From: Euglena gracilis
Taxonomy: Eukaryota > Euglenida > Euglenophyceae > Euglenales
Length of the DNA stretch: 64,000 nucleotides
Direction of reading: 5' to 3'
Assembly: GCA_039621445.1 (NCBI GenBank)
Contig: CP154955.1
Coordinates: 47,019,540-47,083,539 of the forward strand
The notes under the pieces were generated by a model. That model was not told where the DNA came from and did no database searches. It was given only the letters and a program-made list of their open reading frames with translations. Shown here piece after piece: positions 63,064-64,000 of the stretch (within the stretch, counting starts at the first letter, position 1; every line of letters starts with the position of its first letter). The position numbers and the translations under genes were made by a program.

Positions 63064-63485
63064 TTTCAATGAAAAAGGCTTGTTTTCTGCATCACCCCTC
63101 TTGTGAGCGGTCGGAAGTCCTTCCAAATCAAGTGGTTCACAAGCTTGTTCTTGTGATTGTTGCAACTTCTGTGCAATGCAATTGGGAGACCGTTGTCCCG
63201 ACCACAAATGGCCACACCCATGCCATCCGTTCGTGGCATGGCCCGTCCAGACACCATGCCATCCCGCCATCCGGCTTGAACCGGGACAGGGGACGGGGGA
63301 CAGGACGGGGGCCTGCCCATGTGCTAGTGGGACCGATTGCACTGCGGTGCCTGCCCTGGGTCCACCGCTCATCGGTGGCCCCACGGCGTCCCACACCTGT
63401 GTCCAAATTGCCGCCGAAGGCCAGGGCTGAACAAGTTCTGGAAACCATGTTATATGTTATGGGTGGGGGGTGGGGTCATGTATAA
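63064..63485 (+). CDS. Candidate large exon, up to 140 codons
   Basis: Excellent acceptor GTGCTGTTTTTATTTCAG, phase 1. Frame [40 protein letters not shown] and on, open to TAA at 63483. A GT after PNQ (63132) would cut it short. The middle has a GGGACAGGGGACGGG-type direct repeat. No family recognised. Confidence 0.35.
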
Positions 63486-63611
63486 ATACATGCATATACA
63501 TACATATACATATACATATACAGAAATACATATACATATATATGCATAAGTATACATATACATATGCAAATTACATATGCATATACATATACATATACAT
63601 ATACGTATACG

Positions 63612-63695
<84 letters not shown>

Positions 63696-63881
63696 CATAT
63701 ACATATAATACACATACATATCCATATCCATATCCATATCCATATCCATATCCATATCCATATCCATATCCATATGCATCCATACACACATATTACACAC
63801 ATACACATAAACACACACACACACACTTGCACACGCGCGCATGTGTGTGTATACATACATACATACATACATATATATATG

Positions 63882-63928
<47 letters not shown>

Positions 63929-63948
63929 GATATATATGTATACGTATG
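63483..63948. repeat. TACATA / CCATAT hexanucleotide tracts
   Basis: CATATA and TATCCA hexamer arrays, CA and TA runs. Followed at 63951-64000 by GGCAGGTGAGAACTTTAGCA and the start of a repeat related to 31606 and 34645. Confidence 0.95.
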
Positions 63949-64000
63949 TATGGCAGGTGAGAACTTTAGCACCCCCTTAGTTGCACTAAGGCTTCTTGTC

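Overview
This is eukaryotic nuclear DNA. It has no long bacterial-style genes. It has short open stretches bounded by AG/GT splice signals, dinucleotide to dodecanucleotide arrays, poly-C/poly-G runs, and many copies of small terminal-inverted-repeat (TIR) elements. I cannot name the species. Small exons, repeat-filled introns and C-rich tracts suggest a unicellular alga or other protist, but this is inference.

The one protein family I recognise is the cold-shock domain (CSD). Between about 31.4 and 37.6 kb, plus-strand exons encode three diverged CSD modules: KRYGFI with [15 protein letters not shown] with EYFFHESD, and KDYGFI with DYFFARSA. Each ends in a Gly-rich beta strand, and Pro/Ala-rich linkers separate them. 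Most exon phases agree across the introns, so this is probably one gene for a multi-CSD RNA-binding protein.

Upstream (about 1.6 to 26.6 kb) lies a series of mostly tiny plus-strand exon candidates. They include a one-pass membrane segment (4.3 kb), acidic stretches (9.5, 13.2, 18.7 kb) and coiled-coil microexons (24.1, 24.5, 26.2, 26.6 kb). Downstream (39 to 63 kb) are more plus-strand candidates, including two runs that end in stop codons at 55.09 and 56.82 kb. I recognise no family in these. They rest on splice signals, open frame and protein-like composition, so the number of genes is unknown. No convincing minus-strand gene was found.

The rest is mostly repeats. Several TIR elements begin with CAG and end with CTG (or close variants) and are flanked by perfect or near-perfect 8-bp duplications, the pattern of hAT-type DNA transposons (2.95, 7.8, 22.7, 27.9 nested, 46.5, 47.8, 52.0 kb). 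A second class is built from a short motif alternating with C or G runs and ends TAAACCCC...GGGGTTTA (5.2, 9.8, 15.7, 16.1, 42.6, 42.9, 61.2, 62.3 kb). A third is about 0.9 to 1.5 kb long and contains diverged tandem units (10, 18.8, 19.7, 58.2 kb). Unrelated families share a GCGAAGC mini-hairpin. One TIR element (11.9 to 12.3 kb) sits where an intron is expected and supplies GT and AG ends, so it may be an intron-making element.

No rRNA, tRNA or CRISPR array was recognised. Stretches not listed (for example 3.7-4.3, 6.9-7.8, 12.4-13.1, 20.4-21.9, 28.7-29.3, 43.3-43.9, 57.2-58.1 and 60.9-61.2 kb) are AT-rich or C-run-rich sequence in which I see no supported feature.
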